DNA of 64,000 bases from Parabacteroides sp. PF5-6 (GCF_029504695.1 NZ_JAQFIN010000003.1:186001-250000); one strand, 5' to 3'. Shown: positions 16,633-25,928, numbered from the stretch's first letter. Notes: a model not told the origin generated them from the sequence alone. Program-made: numbers and translations.

Positions 16633-16686
16633 TTTCCGATATGCTGTCGGAAAGGATATCGATTAAGTATAGCTCTTAATCGATAT
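16633..16686. promoter_or_regulatory. Two consecutive hairpins between sugar operons
   Basis: TTTCCGA/TCGGAAA (16633-16653) is followed by the perfect 12-bp inverted repeat ATATCGATTAAG/CTTAATCGATAT (16656-16686). The second ends about 28 bases before the -7 element of the next operon, where an operator could sit. Neither is followed by a clear T run, so a terminator role is less likely. Confidence 0.5.
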
Positions 16687-16714
16687 TAGGTAAAATATTC
16701 CGGGTTTAATTCTA

Positions 16715-16722
16715 TAGTTTTG
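16715..16722 (+). promoter_or_regulatory. -7 promoter element for the fucose-type operon
   Basis: TAGTTTTG matches TAnnTTTG. It overlaps the TTG at 16720 that opens the longer reading frame and so fixes the aldo/keto reductase start at the ATG at 16747. Confidence 0.6.
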
Positions 16723-16746
16723 TACACAGAGATTATATATCATACC

Positions 16747-17679
16747 ATGGAATACAGAAATATTGGAAATACAGGCATGAAAGTGTATAAAGTGAGCTTT
16801 GGCGCTTCTTCACTGGGCGGAGTCTTTCATTCATTAAAGGAAGAGACAGGGATCGAGGCGGTACATACGGCTATCGATAACGGTATAAACTTTATTGACG
16901 TCTCTCCTTACTACGGGCATCTGAAAGCGGAGACCGTATTGGGCAAGGCATTGAAGAACATTGAACGGAGCCGCTATTACCTTTCGACCAAAGTGGGGCG
17001 TTACGGCAAGGACGGCGTGAACACCTGGGATTACTCCGGGCGGAAAGCTAAAGAGAGTGTTTATGAAAGCATGGAACGGTTGAACGTCGACTATATCGAC
17101 CTGATCAATATCCATGACATTGAATTTGCGGATCTCGAACAGATATGCAAGGAAACGCTTCCGGCATTGACAGCACTTCGCGATGAAGGGGTAATCAAAC
17201 ACGTTGGGATAACCAACTTGACACTACGTCATTTTAAGTATGTCATCGACCATGTACCGCCAGGTACAGTCGAGAGCATACTTTCTTTTTGCCACTACAC
17301 CTTGAATGATGATGCCCTGGCGGACTATCTGGACTATTTTGAAGCGAATCATATCGGCGTGATCAATGCCTCCCCCTACTCCATGGGTTTGTTGACCGAA
17401 CGAGGTGTGCCCGACTGGCATCCGGCACCAGCGGCATTGAAACGGTTGGCTGCCAAAGCCGTGGCTTTCTGCCAATCGAGAGGGATCTCTATTGAACAAC
17501 TGGCTGTTGGGTTCTCCGTGGCCAATTCCCGGATTGCCACAACGCTTTTCAGCACCACCAATCCGGAGAATGTATTAAAGACGATCCGTTATGCAAATAC
17601 GCCGTTGGATATGGAGCTGTTGGCGGAGGTACAGAAGATATTCGAACCGGGGTTCAGGGATACGTGGGTGAATAGCTAA
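16747..17679 (+). CDS. Aldo/keto reductase, probable L-fucose/L-galactose 1-dehydrogenase
   Basis: A 310-residue NAD(P)-dependent enzyme of the AKR superfamily, closest by motifs to L-galactose and D-threo-aldose (L-fucose) 1-dehydrogenases, which oxidise the sugar to its lactone in the cytoplasm. The catalytic tetrad is visible as Asp51 and Tyr56 (FIDVSPYYG), Lys82 (STKVG) and His123 (INIHD). No signal peptide is present. It is the first gene of an operon continuing with a zinc dehydrogenase, a lactonase-like amidohydrolase, a sugar mutarotase and an alpha-L-fucosidase, which together point to L-fucose as substrate. Confidence 0.85.
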   Translation: MEYRNIGNTGMKVYKVSFGASSLGGVFHSLKEETGIEAVHTAIDNGINFIDVSPYYGHLKAETVLGKALKNIERSRYYLSTKVGRYGKDGVNTWDYSGRKAKESVYESMERLNVDYIDLINIHDIEFADLEQICKETLPALTALRDEGVIKHVGITNLTLRHFKYVIDHVPPGTVESILSFCHYTLNDDALADYLDYFEANHIGVINASPYSMGLLTERGVPDWHPAPAALKRLAAKAVAFCQSRGISIEQLAVGFSVANSRIATTLFSTTNPENVLKTIRYANTPLDMELLAEVQKIFEPGFRDTWVNS

Positions 17680-17744
17680 AGTAGTTGATAATTGCTTTAC
17701 GCTGCGCTAAGCGATCTTCGATTGACAATTGATAATTGATAGTT

Positions 17745-18761
17745 ATGAAAGCCATACAGATTATAGGAGAAGGAAAAACACAGGTGATTGAGATCCCCAA
17801 GCCGGAGTTGAAACCGGGGCACGTCTTACTGAAGATTGGGTATGTCGGGTTTTGCGGGTCGGACCTGAATACGTTCCGGGCATTGAATCCGCTGGTTCAA
17901 CTGCCGATCATTCCCGGACATGAGATTGGAGCGGTGATCGAAGCGGTGGCCGATGATGTACCTTCCGGTTTGCAACCGGGGATGCATGCGACGGTCAATC
18001 CTTATACCAGTTGCGGACATTGTCCGGCGTGCCGGAATAATCGTCCGAATGCCTGTGAATTCAATCAGACGTTGGGTGTGCAACGCGATGGCGCCATGGC
18101 GGAATATCTCTTGGTTCCCTGGGAAAAGGTGATTGCCGACGAGGCGGTTTCCGTGCGCGACTTTGCGTTGGTCGAACCGATGAGTGTTGGCTTTCATGCC
18201 GTAAGCCGTGCGGAAGTAACCGATCTGGATACGGTGATGGTGATGGGTTGCGGCATGATCGGTGTCGGTGCCATTGTCCGTGCTGCTCTTCGGGGCGCAA
18301 AAGTGATTGCGGTCGATGTGGATGACCAGAAGTTGGATCTGGCTCGCCGTTTGGGTGCGCAATACACGATCAATTCAGCAAAAGAGGACCTGCACGAACG
18401 CATCATGGAAATCACCGCCGATAATGGAGTCGATGTCGTGATTGAAGCCGTCGGACGTCCGGAGACTTATCTGGCTGCCGTTGCCGAAGTTGCCTTTACC
18501 GGTCGAATTGTTTATATCGGCTACGCCAAAGAGAAGATCCCTTTCGACACACCATACTTTGTAAAGAAAGAATTGAACATCTTGGGCTCACGCAATGCTT
18601 TGCCTGCTGACTTCAAAGCGGTTATCGCGTACCTGAAACGGGGCATTTGTCCGGTTGACGAACTGATCACTGCCGTATATACACCTGAAGAGGCACAAAC
18701 CGCTTTGCAGAAGTGGGCCGCCCACCCGGGTGAAGTTTTCCGAATTCTAATCCGTTTCTGA
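17745..18761 (+). CDS. Zinc-dependent medium-chain sugar/alcohol dehydrogenase
   Basis: A 338-residue NAD-dependent dehydrogenase. Catalytic zinc ligands appear as Cys37 (GFCGSD), His59-Glu60 (GHE) and Glu144 (VEP). The structural zinc site is Cys90, Cys93, Cys96 and Cys104. The nucleotide loop GCGMIGVG begins at 168. It resembles L-threonine, L-idonate and galactitol dehydrogenases. In this operon it may oxidise a fucose-derived intermediate such as a 2-keto-3-deoxy-fuconate, a step usually done by a short-chain enzyme, so this assignment is tentative. The start is the ATG at 17745; a TTG nine bases upstream is less likely. The upstream gap holds TTGATAATTG-like simple repeats. Confidence 0.85.
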   Translation: MKAIQIIGEGKTQVIEIPKPELKPGHVLLKIGYVGFCGSDLNTFRALNPLVQLPIIPGHEIGAVIEAVADDVPSGLQPGMHATVNPYTSCGHCPACRNNRPNACEFNQTLGVQRDGAMAEYLLVPWEKVIADEAVSVRDFALVEPMSVGFHAVSRAEVTDLDTVMVMGCGMIGVGAIVRAALRGAKVIAVDVDDQKLDLARRLGAQYTINSAKEDLHERIMEITADNGVDVVIEAVGRPETYLAAVAEVAFTGRIVYIGYAKEKIPFDTPYFVKKELNILGSRNALPADFKAVIAYLKRGICPVDELITAVYTPEEAQTALQKWAAHPGEVFRILIRF

Positions 18762-18762
18762 T

Positions 18763-19686
18763 ATGATATTCCCAATAATTGATGCACATGCTCACCTTTG
18801 GCTTCGCCAGGATGCCGAGGTCGAAGGAAAGAAGATACAGACATTAGACAATGGCAAGTCTGCGTTTATGGGGAAAATACGCCAGATGATCCCGCCTTTT
18901 ATGACCGACGGGCGGAATACGGCGGAGATCTTTCTGTCCAATATGGACTACGCGCAGGTATCAGCCGCGGTGATTACGCAGGAATATATCGACGGCATGC
19001 AGAACGACTACCTGTTGGATGTGCAAGCGAAATACCCGGACCGCTTCCTGTGTTGCGGCATGGTGGATGCCCGTAAGCCTGGTTACCTGCCTCATGCCGA
19101 GGCATTAATTCGGCAAGGCTTCCGGGCGATAAAGATACCGGCACAACGGTTGATCACTGACAAAAGCCGCGTCTGGCTTACAAGCGATGAGATGATGGCG
19201 ATGTTCCGCTTGATGGAAAAGAATGAGATCATCTTGTCGATCGACCTGGCCGACGGCGCAGCACAGGTAGCAGAGATGAACGAGATCATCGCCGAATGTC
19301 CCGCATTGAAGATCGCCATCGGCCACTTTGGAATGGTCACCCGCAAAGACTGGCAGGAGCAGATCAAACTGGCACGCCATGCGAACGTAAGGATCGAATC
19401 GGGCGGTATCACCTGGCTTTTCAATGACGAGTTCTACCCGTTCACCGGCGCCGTATGGGCGATCCGCGAAGCGATCGAACTGGTCGGCATCGAGAAACTG
19501 ATGTGGGGCTCCGATTATCCACGCACCATTGTGGCTATCACCTACCGGATGTCCTACGATTTCGTCACCCGCTCGACACTGCTTACAGACGAAGAAAAGG
19601 CGTTGTTCCTGGGTAGGAATGCCGCGGCCTTCTACGGGTTCGACAACCTGCAGCCGCTTCCTTATATAAAGAATATGTCGGAATAA
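18763..19686 (+). CDS. Amidohydrolase-family protein, probable L-fuconolactonase
   Basis: A 307-residue metal-dependent TIM barrel of the amidohydrolase_2 family (COG3618-like), which includes L-fucono-1,5-lactonase. The N-terminal metal motif is DAHAHLW (His9, His11). A central GHFG follows, and the C-terminal WGSDYPR carries the conserved Asp. It begins one base after the stop of the zinc dehydrogenase gene, so translation is coupled. Hydrolysis of the lactone made by the aldo/keto reductase is the expected role, inferred from context. Confidence 0.82.
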   Translation: MIFPIIDAHAHLWLRQDAEVEGKKIQTLDNGKSAFMGKIRQMIPPFMTDGRNTAEIFLSNMDYAQVSAAVITQEYIDGMQNDYLLDVQAKYPDRFLCCGMVDARKPGYLPHAEALIRQGFRAIKIPAQRLITDKSRVWLTSDEMMAMFRLMEKNEIILSIDLADGAAQVAEMNEIIAECPALKIAIGHFGMVTRKDWQEQIKLARHANVRIESGGITWLFNDEFYPFTGAVWAIREAIELVGIEKLMWGSDYPRTIVAITYRMSYDFVTRSTLLTDEEKALFLGRNAAAFYGFDNLQPLPYIKNMSE

Positions 19687-19702
19687 TTAAACACAATAGA
19701 AG

Positions 19703-20089
19703 ATGAACAAAACAGAAGGTTACGCACAGAAATCATACACTCTACCAACCAAGCGCTATTGCCAGACGTTGGATCTGAAGGACGATCCCGAGTTGATCCG
19801 GGAGTATATCAAACGCCACAGCGAAGCGCACCACTGGCCCGAGATCGCTGAAGGCATCCGTTCCGTCGGTATCCTTGAGATGGAGATCTACCAACTCGGC
19901 ACCAAACTCTTTATGATCGTAGAGACCCCGCTCGACTTTGAGTGGGAAACTGCTTTCGCAAAGCTTGCCGGCTTACCCCGCCAGGCCGAATGGGAAGAGT
20001 ATATGTCGTTATTCCAGGAAGCAGATCCGGGAGCTACCTCTTCGGAGAAATGGCAACAGATGGATCGCATATTCCACCTATATGAATGA
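19703..20089 (+). CDS. L-rhamnose mutarotase-family protein (probable L-fucose mutarotase)
   Basis: A 128-residue ferredoxin-like protein of the RhaM/DUF718 family, which interconverts pyranose anomers. Family features are RYCQTLDLKDDPELIREYIKRHSEAHHWPEI (with the active-site His) and GILEMEIYQLGTKLFMIVET, then a C-terminal WQQMDRIFHL. It supplies the correct anomer to the dehydrogenase. Its position directly before a fucosidase gene suggests fucose rather than rhamnose. No export signal is present. Confidence 0.87.
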   Translation: MNKTEGYAQKSYTLPTKRYCQTLDLKDDPELIREYIKRHSEAHHWPEIAEGIRSVGILEMEIYQLGTKLFMIVETPLDFEWETAFAKLAGLPRQAEWEEYMSLFQEADPGATSSEKWQQMDRIFHLYE

Positions 20090-20122
20090 GACTGAAACTT
20101 ACAAATACAATAAATAAACATC

Positions 20123-21664
20123 ATGAAAAAGAAGTTGCCCCTATTATGCATGGCGGCCTTATTGGTTTCCTGCCAGCAGCCACAGAGAAAGACCTACAAT
20201 ATCGACTCCGTGGCATCCCCTAAGGGAACGGAGGTGTTTCAGCCCAACTGGGAGAATATCGCGGAGAACTATCAGTTTCCCGAATGGTTCGTGGATGCTA
20301 AGTTCGGCATATTCATTCACTGGGGACCTTATGCCGTACCGGCTTTCGACAGCGAATGGTATGCCCGTAATATGTACCTGAAAGACAGCAAAGCTTTCCT
20401 GCATCACCTCGACACCTGGGGATCACAGGAAGAGTTCGGCTATAAAGACTTTATCCCGATGTTTGACGCCGCACAGTTCGATGCCGCCGAATGGGCGGAT
20501 ATATTCAAACGGTCGGGCGCAAAGTATGTGGTCCCCGTGGCCGAGCATCACGACGGCTTCTCGATGTACGACAGCGACCTGAACGAATGGAATGCCGCCA
20601 GGATGGGTCCGCATAAAGATATCCTCGGTTTATTGAAGAGTGCTCTCGAGAAAGAAGGGCTTGTCTTCGGCCTTTCTACCCACAGGGCCGAAAACGCCTG
20701 GTTCTTCAATGGCGGGATGAAATTCCCCTCCGATGTACAGGACATGAGTATTTCCCTGTACGGCAGACGCTACGAGAATGAGAAATACACGGACGACCTG
20801 GCCCGGGAATGGCTCACCCACACCTACGAATTGATTGATAAGTACGAGCCCAAACTGATTTGGTTCGACTGGACGGTAAACAATCCCGTGTTGATGCCTT
20901 ATTTCAATAAGTTCCTGGCTTACTATTACAACAACGCCCTCGACTGGGGCGAAGACGTGGTCGTCAATACCAAACAAGGCTATCCCACCAACATACACGT
21001 ATGGGATGTGGAGCGCGGCAAGTCAGGCAAAATGATGCAGTTCCCCTGGCAGACAGATACCTCAGTCGGTAAGCGGTCGTGGTCGTATATCGACGGAGAG
21101 GAAAACAAGACACCTGAACAGATTGTACACGACCTAATCGATATCGTCAGCAAGAACGGGAACCTGTTGTTGAACATCGGCCCTCGTGCCGACGGGACGA
21201 TCACCGAAGAGCAAAAAGAAGTCCTGTTATCTATCGGCAAATGGCTCGAAGTCAACGGTGAAGCCATCTACGGCACACGCTGCTGGAAGAAATTCGGCGA
21301 AGGTGACGCAGAACCCACCAAAGGTTCATTCACCGATAACGAAGCAACACAATACACCGCGCGCGATATCCGCTTTACCACCAAAGGCAATGATTTCTAC
21401 GCCATTGCCCTCAATTGGGATACAAACATGATCATCAAGTCACTCGATGCAAATGCCATTGCCGATGCGAAGATACAGAATATCACCCTCTTGGGATCAG
21501 ACGAAAAGATCACCTGGGAGCAGACCAAAGACGGATTGAAAATCGCTTTCCCGAAGAACAAACCCTGCGGTTATGCCTATGCCTTCAAGATTTCTTTTGA
21601 TAAAAAGGTTGGCGAACACCTGGAGTCCGAAGCCGTAAACGAAGTAATGAAACATGGAGCATAA
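20123..21664 (+). CDS. GH29 alpha-L-fucosidase lipoprotein
   Basis: Releases L-fucose from glycans. The 513-residue protein has a lipobox ending at Cys17 (LLVSC) and a GH29 catalytic barrel. Landmarks are WFVDAKFGIFIHWGPYAVP, VAEHHDGFSMYDS (His142-His143) and the nucleophile Asp249 in KLIWFDW. A C-terminal beta domain (about 400-513) follows. It is the fifth gene of the fucose-type operon and provides its substrate, probably at the cell envelope. Confidence 0.9.
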   Translation: MKKKLPLLCMAALLVSCQQPQRKTYNIDSVASPKGTEVFQPNWENIAENYQFPEWFVDAKFGIFIHWGPYAVPAFDSEWYARNMYLKDSKAFLHHLDTWGSQEEFGYKDFIPMFDAAQFDAAEWADIFKRSGAKYVVPVAEHHDGFSMYDSDLNEWNAARMGPHKDILGLLKSALEKEGLVFGLSTHRAENAWFFNGGMKFPSDVQDMSISLYGRRYENEKYTDDLAREWLTHTYELIDKYEPKLIWFDWTVNNPVLMPYFNKFLAYYYNNALDWGEDVVVNTKQGYPTNIHVWDVERGKSGKMMQFPWQTDTSVGKRSWSYIDGEENKTPEQIVHDLIDIVSKNGNLLLNIGPRADGTITEEQKEVLLSIGKWLEVNGEAIYGTRCWKKFGEGDAEPTKGSFTDNEATQYTARDIRFTTKGNDFYAIALNWDTNMIIKSLDANAIADAKIQNITLLGSDEKITWEQTKDGLKIAFPKNKPCGYAYAFKISFDKKVGEHLESEAVNEVMKHGA

Positions 21665-21699
21665 AGGATCGATTACAATAATTATAATTAGACAAAAAA

Positions 21700-23349
21700 A
21701 TGAGAAATAACATATTAAAACTCACATTATTGAGCCTGACATTACTGATAGGTCAGACAAGTTTCGCTCAGATAACCGAACGCCCGCGCCCGGCCGAATG
21801 GGATCAGTTGGTTAACGGCGCCCGCTTTATCGATCGCTTCCTGCCGATGCAGGGAAAAGTGTTGTCGGCAGATACCTGGGGAACTGCAACCACCGTGCCC
21901 CGGTATATCGATAACGGCATAGAAGACCGCATCTGGTCGTATTGGGGAGGCAACATCAAGAAAGGCGACGACGGCAAATACCACCTTTTTGTTTGTGGCT
22001 GGCTCGAGAACTCGCCCAAAGGGCACATGGAATGGGGCAACTCCTACGTCTTTAATGCGGTGAGCGATAACCTGACCGGACCGTTTATCCCCCGTAACAT
22101 CATCGGGAAAGGGCATAACCCCGAAGTCTTCCAACTGAAAGACGGGCGTTATGTCTTGTATGTGATCAACAGACGTTACATCGCCGACAATATCAACGGC
22201 CCGTGGCAGCAGGATAAATTCGATTTCAACCCGCGCGACCGCCGCATTATCGAAGGGCTCTCGAACCTTTCTTTTGCGCCGCGCGAAGACGGCTCGTTTG
22301 TGATGGTATGCCGCGGCGGCGGTATCTGGATCAGCCGTGACGGTCTTTCGGAATACCAGCAGATCACCGACAAGCGGGTATATCCCGATGTCGACGGCCG
22401 ATTCGAAGACCCGGTCATCTGGAAAGATCACGTACAATATCACATGATTGTCAACGACTGGCTCGGACGTATCGCCTTCTATCTCCGGTCGAAAGACGGT
22501 ATCCAATGGGTGGTCGACCCGGGAGAAGCTTACAGCCCGGGAATAGCCATTCACCCGGACGGGCGGACGGAAGACTGGTTCAAATACGAACGCATCAAGA
22601 TGTATCAGGATGAATACGGCCGGGCCATCCAGGCTAATTTTGCCGTGATCGACACCCTCAAACACGAAGATAAACCGTATGATAACCATAGTTCCAAGAA
22701 TATCGGCATTCCTTTGAACCCGGGCGTCTTACTGACTGTTCTGGACACGAAGTCTATCACCGCCGGAACCCGGACGATCCGCGTTCGGATACAGGCCGAA
22801 GACGGTTTCAATCCGCAAACCGATATCGATCTGAACTCCCTGCGTTTCGGCGCTTCCGAAGAAGTGAACTACGGCCGCGGCTGCACCGTATTGAAAACAG
22901 AGAACGACGGCAACGACCTGATCGTCACGTTCGACGGCAAAGGAAACGGCATCACCCGGGAGGAGTTCGCTCCCAAACTGATCGGTCAGTACAATAACGG
23001 GCAAATGCTCTACGGCTACGCCCGCCTGCCCTATGTCAACTATATCGAACCCGTACTCTCCGCCCGCGCGCCTTCTTTCCACCCGGCGGACAACACATGT
23101 GTGATCGAAGTCGAAAACTTCGGACAGGTCGCTTCCGGCCAAGCTTCATTGAAAGTGGAGTGCATCCGCAACGGAAAGAAGGTCGTTGTCGCTTCCGGCA
23201 AAATTCCGGCCTTACAAGCGTACGAAAAGACAGAACTAAGCTTGTCTTCCAAAACTTTCAAGGCGGCAGAAGAAGAGCTCCTCGTTACGATCTATTCGGG
23301 CAAGAAGATCCTGTCGACCTTCACCCCTTATTTGAAAGAAAACAACTGA
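21700..23349 (+). CDS. Secreted five-bladed beta-propeller glycosidase-like protein (GH43/GH117-like)
   Basis: A 549-residue protein with signal peptide MRNNILKLTLLSLTLLIGQTSFAQ. The N-terminal half (about 40-330) has repeating propeller blades: GGNIKKGDDGKYHLFVCGW, GHNPEVFQLKDGRYVLY, LSFAPREDGSFVMVCRGGG and RFEDPVIWKDHVQYHMIVND. This is the clan F/J style fold with acidic residues at blade starts. The C-terminal part (about 345-549) is beta-rich and may be a binding or Ig-like domain. I cannot fix the exact family or substrate. It is the last gene of the fucose-type operon and ends at a strong terminator. Confidence 0.75.
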   Translation: MRNNILKLTLLSLTLLIGQTSFAQITERPRPAEWDQLVNGARFIDRFLPMQGKVLSADTWGTATTVPRYIDNGIEDRIWSYWGGNIKKGDDGKYHLFVCGWLENSPKGHMEWGNSYVFNAVSDNLTGPFIPRNIIGKGHNPEVFQLKDGRYVLYVINRRYIADNINGPWQQDKFDFNPRDRRIIEGLSNLSFAPREDGSFVMVCRGGGIWISRDGLSEYQQITDKRVYPDVDGRFEDPVIWKDHVQYHMIVNDWLGRIAFYLRSKDGIQWVVDPGEAYSPGIAIHPDGRTEDWFKYERIKMYQDEYGRAIQANFAVIDTLKHEDKPYDNHSSKNIGIPLNPGVLLTVLDTKSITAGTRTIRVRIQAEDGFNPQTDIDLNSLRFGASEEVNYGRGCTVLKTENDGNDLIVTFDGKGNGITREEFAPKLIGQYNNGQMLYGYARLPYVNYIEPVLSARAPSFHPADNTCVIEVENFGQVASGQASLKVECIRNGKKVVVASGKIPALQAYEKTELSLSSKTFKAAEEELLVTIYSGKKILSTFTPYLKENN

Positions 23350-23367
23350 GCAACAAGCCTAATAAAA

Positions 23368-23406
23368 CAACTCCCTATACACTTCGAGACGTGTATAGGG
23401 AGTTTT
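23368..23406 (+). terminator. Terminator of the fucose-type operon
   Basis: AACTCCCTATACAC/GTGTATAGGGAGTT, a 14-bp perfect stem with an 8-nt loop, is followed by TTTTG. It begins 19 bases past the stop at 23349. Confidence 0.85.
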
Positions 23407-23415
23407 GTCATGCGC

Positions 23416-23500
23416 TTGGCAAAGTTTTGCCACGGCGTTGGCAAAGTTTTGCCAAGCGGGTGCAAACTTTTGCCAACGGCATGGCAAAAGCTTAGCCACG
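23416..23500. repeat. Phased palindrome array F (TGGCAAAGTTTTGCCA-type)
   Basis: Four palindromes have centres near 23424.5, 23446.5, 23467.5 and 23490.5 (spacing 22, 21, 23). The first two are identical TGGCAAAGTTTTGCCA; the third and fourth are degenerate. The array fills the space between the operon terminator and the stop codon of the convergent GH3 gene. Confidence 0.8.
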
Positions 23501-23508
23501 GTATAAAC

Positions 23509-25767
23509 TCAAATCCCTACCGTCATTTTCAGAGGCATATCCGCCGAGGAACGGCCGACCAGCACTTCAAGCTGCCCGTTTTCCAGTTGCCAGCCGTTGG
23601 TGGATTCGTCCCAGTAGCGCAGTTCGGCGACGGGAACTTCCAGTGTAACGGTCCGTGTTTGGCCGGCGGCAAGGGTCACACGTTCGAAGGTTTTCAATTC
23701 TTTGTTTGGCCATTCCACTTGGGCATCGAGGCGACGGACGTAGAGTTGCACCACTTCGTCGGCTGCCATCGTGCCTTGGTTGGTCAGGTCGAAGCTTACT
23801 TTGATGATATCGTCGGCAGCGTATTGCTTTTTGTCGCTGCGGATGTTGGCATAGTTGAAGTCGACATACGAAAGACCGTGCCCGAAAGGATACAATACAG
23901 GTACACCTTTGGTGTCGAACCAGCGGTAACCCACCAATGAACCTTCCGAATAATAAGCCTTGGGCGAATGGATGTTCGGATCGTACTCGGCATCTCCCAC
24001 GATGTCGTGGCGGAACTGAGCGGCAAAGACATCACCGTCGCTCACCACTTCGCTCGAGAAATTATTCAGGGCATACGCCGGAGAGTCTTCCAATTTCAGG
24101 GGGAAGGTGAACGGAAGTTTTCCTGACGGAGCAATCGTTCCCAGCAATACATCCGCCAGGGCGTGTCCGCCTTCCAGCCCGTTCCACCAGGCCTGTACAA
24201 TCGCCTTCGATTTTTCTTCCACCACACGCAAATCGCAAGGGCCACCCGACACCACTACAGTGACGATATTGGGATTAACCTCCGCAAGCTTCGCGATGAT
24301 AAGATCCTGGCTGACAGGTAAGGTGATATTCTCGCGGTCGACCCCTTCGCTTTCGATAAACTTATTCGTGCCGGCAAAGAATAATACCAGATCGGCATTG
24401 CGGGCAACGGAAAGGGCTTCGGCCAACAGTGTCGCGTCGGGCGCCTCGTCGAGGGTCTGGGCAAGCGTAGGATCGTTGGGCCGGTAAGCGGCAAACATAC
24501 CCAGAAAGTTCTTATACGCCTGAGCGTATTGGATCTCCACCTGATCGCCCAAGCGGTTTTGAAGTCCCTGCAACGGCGTGATCTCGTAAGGCGTTTTAGC
24601 ACCGGCACCCATACCTCCCCAAGCTGTCGGAGCAGTGGCATTCAGGCCGATAACGGCAATCTTTTTTGTCTTCGAAGGATTGATCGGCAATACGGTCTTT
24701 TCGTTTTTAAGCAATACGATGGCTTTGGTAGCCACATTGTAGGCCACCTCTTGCTGTTCTTTCTGGGAGATCTTTACGGTATTCGCTTTCTCATTGGGGA
24801 TCGCTTCGACCGCAAAGCGAAGACGCAGGATCTCGCGCACCTTATCGTCGATAACCGATTCGTTCAGTTTGCCTTCGCGCACGGCCTCGATCAAAGGAGG
24901 ACCGAAGAAGTTATCGCCGGTCATCTGCACGTTCAATCCACCCAGAGCAGCGCCCATCGTGCTGTGCGTGCCTCCCCAGTCGGAGACGGTCATGCCTTTG
25001 AAACCCCATTCCCCACGAAGGATCACGTTGTTCAGGTGGTTGTTTTCGGAGCCATAGTAGCCGTTCACCTTATTGTAAGCGGGCATCACACACATGGCGC
25101 CGCCTTCTTTCACGGCTGCTTCAAAAGCTTTGAGGTAGATCTCGCGCATAGGTCTTTCGGCAATGATCACATCGACGCTGCCCCGGTTGGTTTCCTGGTT
25201 GTTCAATGCGTAGTGTTTCAGGCAGGCGGCTGTTCCGGCATCTTGCATACCTTTGGTATAACCGACGGCCAGTACGGTATTCAAAGCCGGGTCTTCGCTG
25301 AAGTACTCATACGTCCGTCCCCCAACGGGTAAACGCTGAATATTCATTGCCGGGCCGAGGATAATATCTTTTCCGCGACGGCGGGCTTCGGTGCCGAGGG
25401 CTTTCCCGTAGTCGTAGGCCAGATCGTACGACCAGGTGGCCGCCAGGGCCGAACCCGTGGGGTAATACGTGGCCGAGTCGGTCGTCCAGTTCAAAGGCTG
25501 GAAGCCGTCGCCTATTTCTTCGCGCACGGCAAACGGTCCGTCGGCATATTTAATATCCTGAATGCCCAGACGGGGAACACCCTCCGAAGACATGATGGTT
25601 TTGCTATGCAACATCTCCACTTTCTCTTCCAGCGTCATCTGCGCGATGATCGCGTTGATCTTTTGATCATTCACGGTAAGCTTTTCCTGGGGCGTGTTTT
25701 GTGCATTCGCTCCTGCAATGGTAGTGATAATCATAAGCCGGACTGCGTTTTTAAGAATTCGTTTCAT
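23509..25767 (-). CDS. GH3 beta-glycosidase, secreted
   Basis: A 752-residue retaining exo-glycosidase (beta-glucosidase/xylosidase type). Signal peptide MKRILKNAVRLMIITTIAGANAQ. The N-terminal TIM barrel carries the nucleophile Asp263 in MTVSDWGGTHS and substrate-binding KHYALNNQETNR (184-195). The alpha/beta sandwich domain has LFFAGTNKFIESEGVDRE. A C-terminal fibronectin-III-like domain spans about 640-752. The start was moved from the longer frame (25809) to the ATG at 25767 because of the signal peptide and the promoter at 25807-25814. It is a single-gene transcript. Confidence 0.92.
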   Translation of the reverse strand: MKRILKNAVRLMIITTIAGANAQNTPQEKLTVNDQKINAIIAQMTLEEKVEMLHSKTIMSSEGVPRLGIQDIKYADGPFAVREEIGDGFQPLNWTTDSATYYPTGSALAATWSYDLAYDYGKALGTEARRRGKDIILGPAMNIQRLPVGGRTYEYFSEDPALNTVLAVGYTKGMQDAGTAACLKHYALNNQETNRGSVDVIIAERPMREIYLKAFEAAVKEGGAMCVMPAYNKVNGYYGSENNHLNNVILRGEWGFKGMTVSDWGGTHSTMGAALGGLNVQMTGDNFFGPPLIEAVREGKLNESVIDDKVREILRLRFAVEAIPNEKANTVKISQKEQQEVAYNVATKAIVLLKNEKTVLPINPSKTKKIAVIGLNATAPTAWGGMGAGAKTPYEITPLQGLQNRLGDQVEIQYAQAYKNFLGMFAAYRPNDPTLAQTLDEAPDATLLAEALSVARNADLVLFFAGTNKFIESEGVDRENITLPVSQDLIIAKLAEVNPNIVTVVVSGGPCDLRVVEEKSKAIVQAWWNGLEGGHALADVLLGTIAPSGKLPFTFPLKLEDSPAYALNNFSSEVVSDGDVFAAQFRHDIVGDAEYDPNIHSPKAYYSEGSLVGYRWFDTKGVPVLYPFGHGLSYVDFNYANIRSDKKQYAADDIIKVSFDLTNQGTMAADEVVQLYVRRLDAQVEWPNKELKTFERVTLAAGQTRTVTLEVPVAELRYWDESTNGWQLENGQLEVLVGRSSADMPLKMTVGI

Positions 25768-25806
25768 ATCGTTTTCTGTATTATTAATTGGCATAATTCG
25801 CTGACG

Positions 25807-25814
25807 CAAAGATA
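25807..25814 (-). promoter_or_regulatory. -7 promoter element for the GH3 gene
   Basis: The minus strand reads TATCTTTG, 39 bases before the start at 25767. The surrounding gap, 25768-26090, otherwise holds the single-dyad repeat and a terminator. Confidence 0.7.
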
Positions 25815-25928
25815 GAGAACAGGCAGTGAACCGGCCGGCTTAAATGTTTTCAATAGTGAGGCAGTAAAGTCTACACAAGGGGATAGAATGTTTCGAAAGA
25901 GAGGCGTAAATGTTCCTTTATTTTGGTG

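Noticed and set aside
17682-17744. Further phased palindrome array (TTGATAATTG repeats)
   Set aside because: The repeats are direct and irregularly spaced, without 22-bp phasing or conserved ends.
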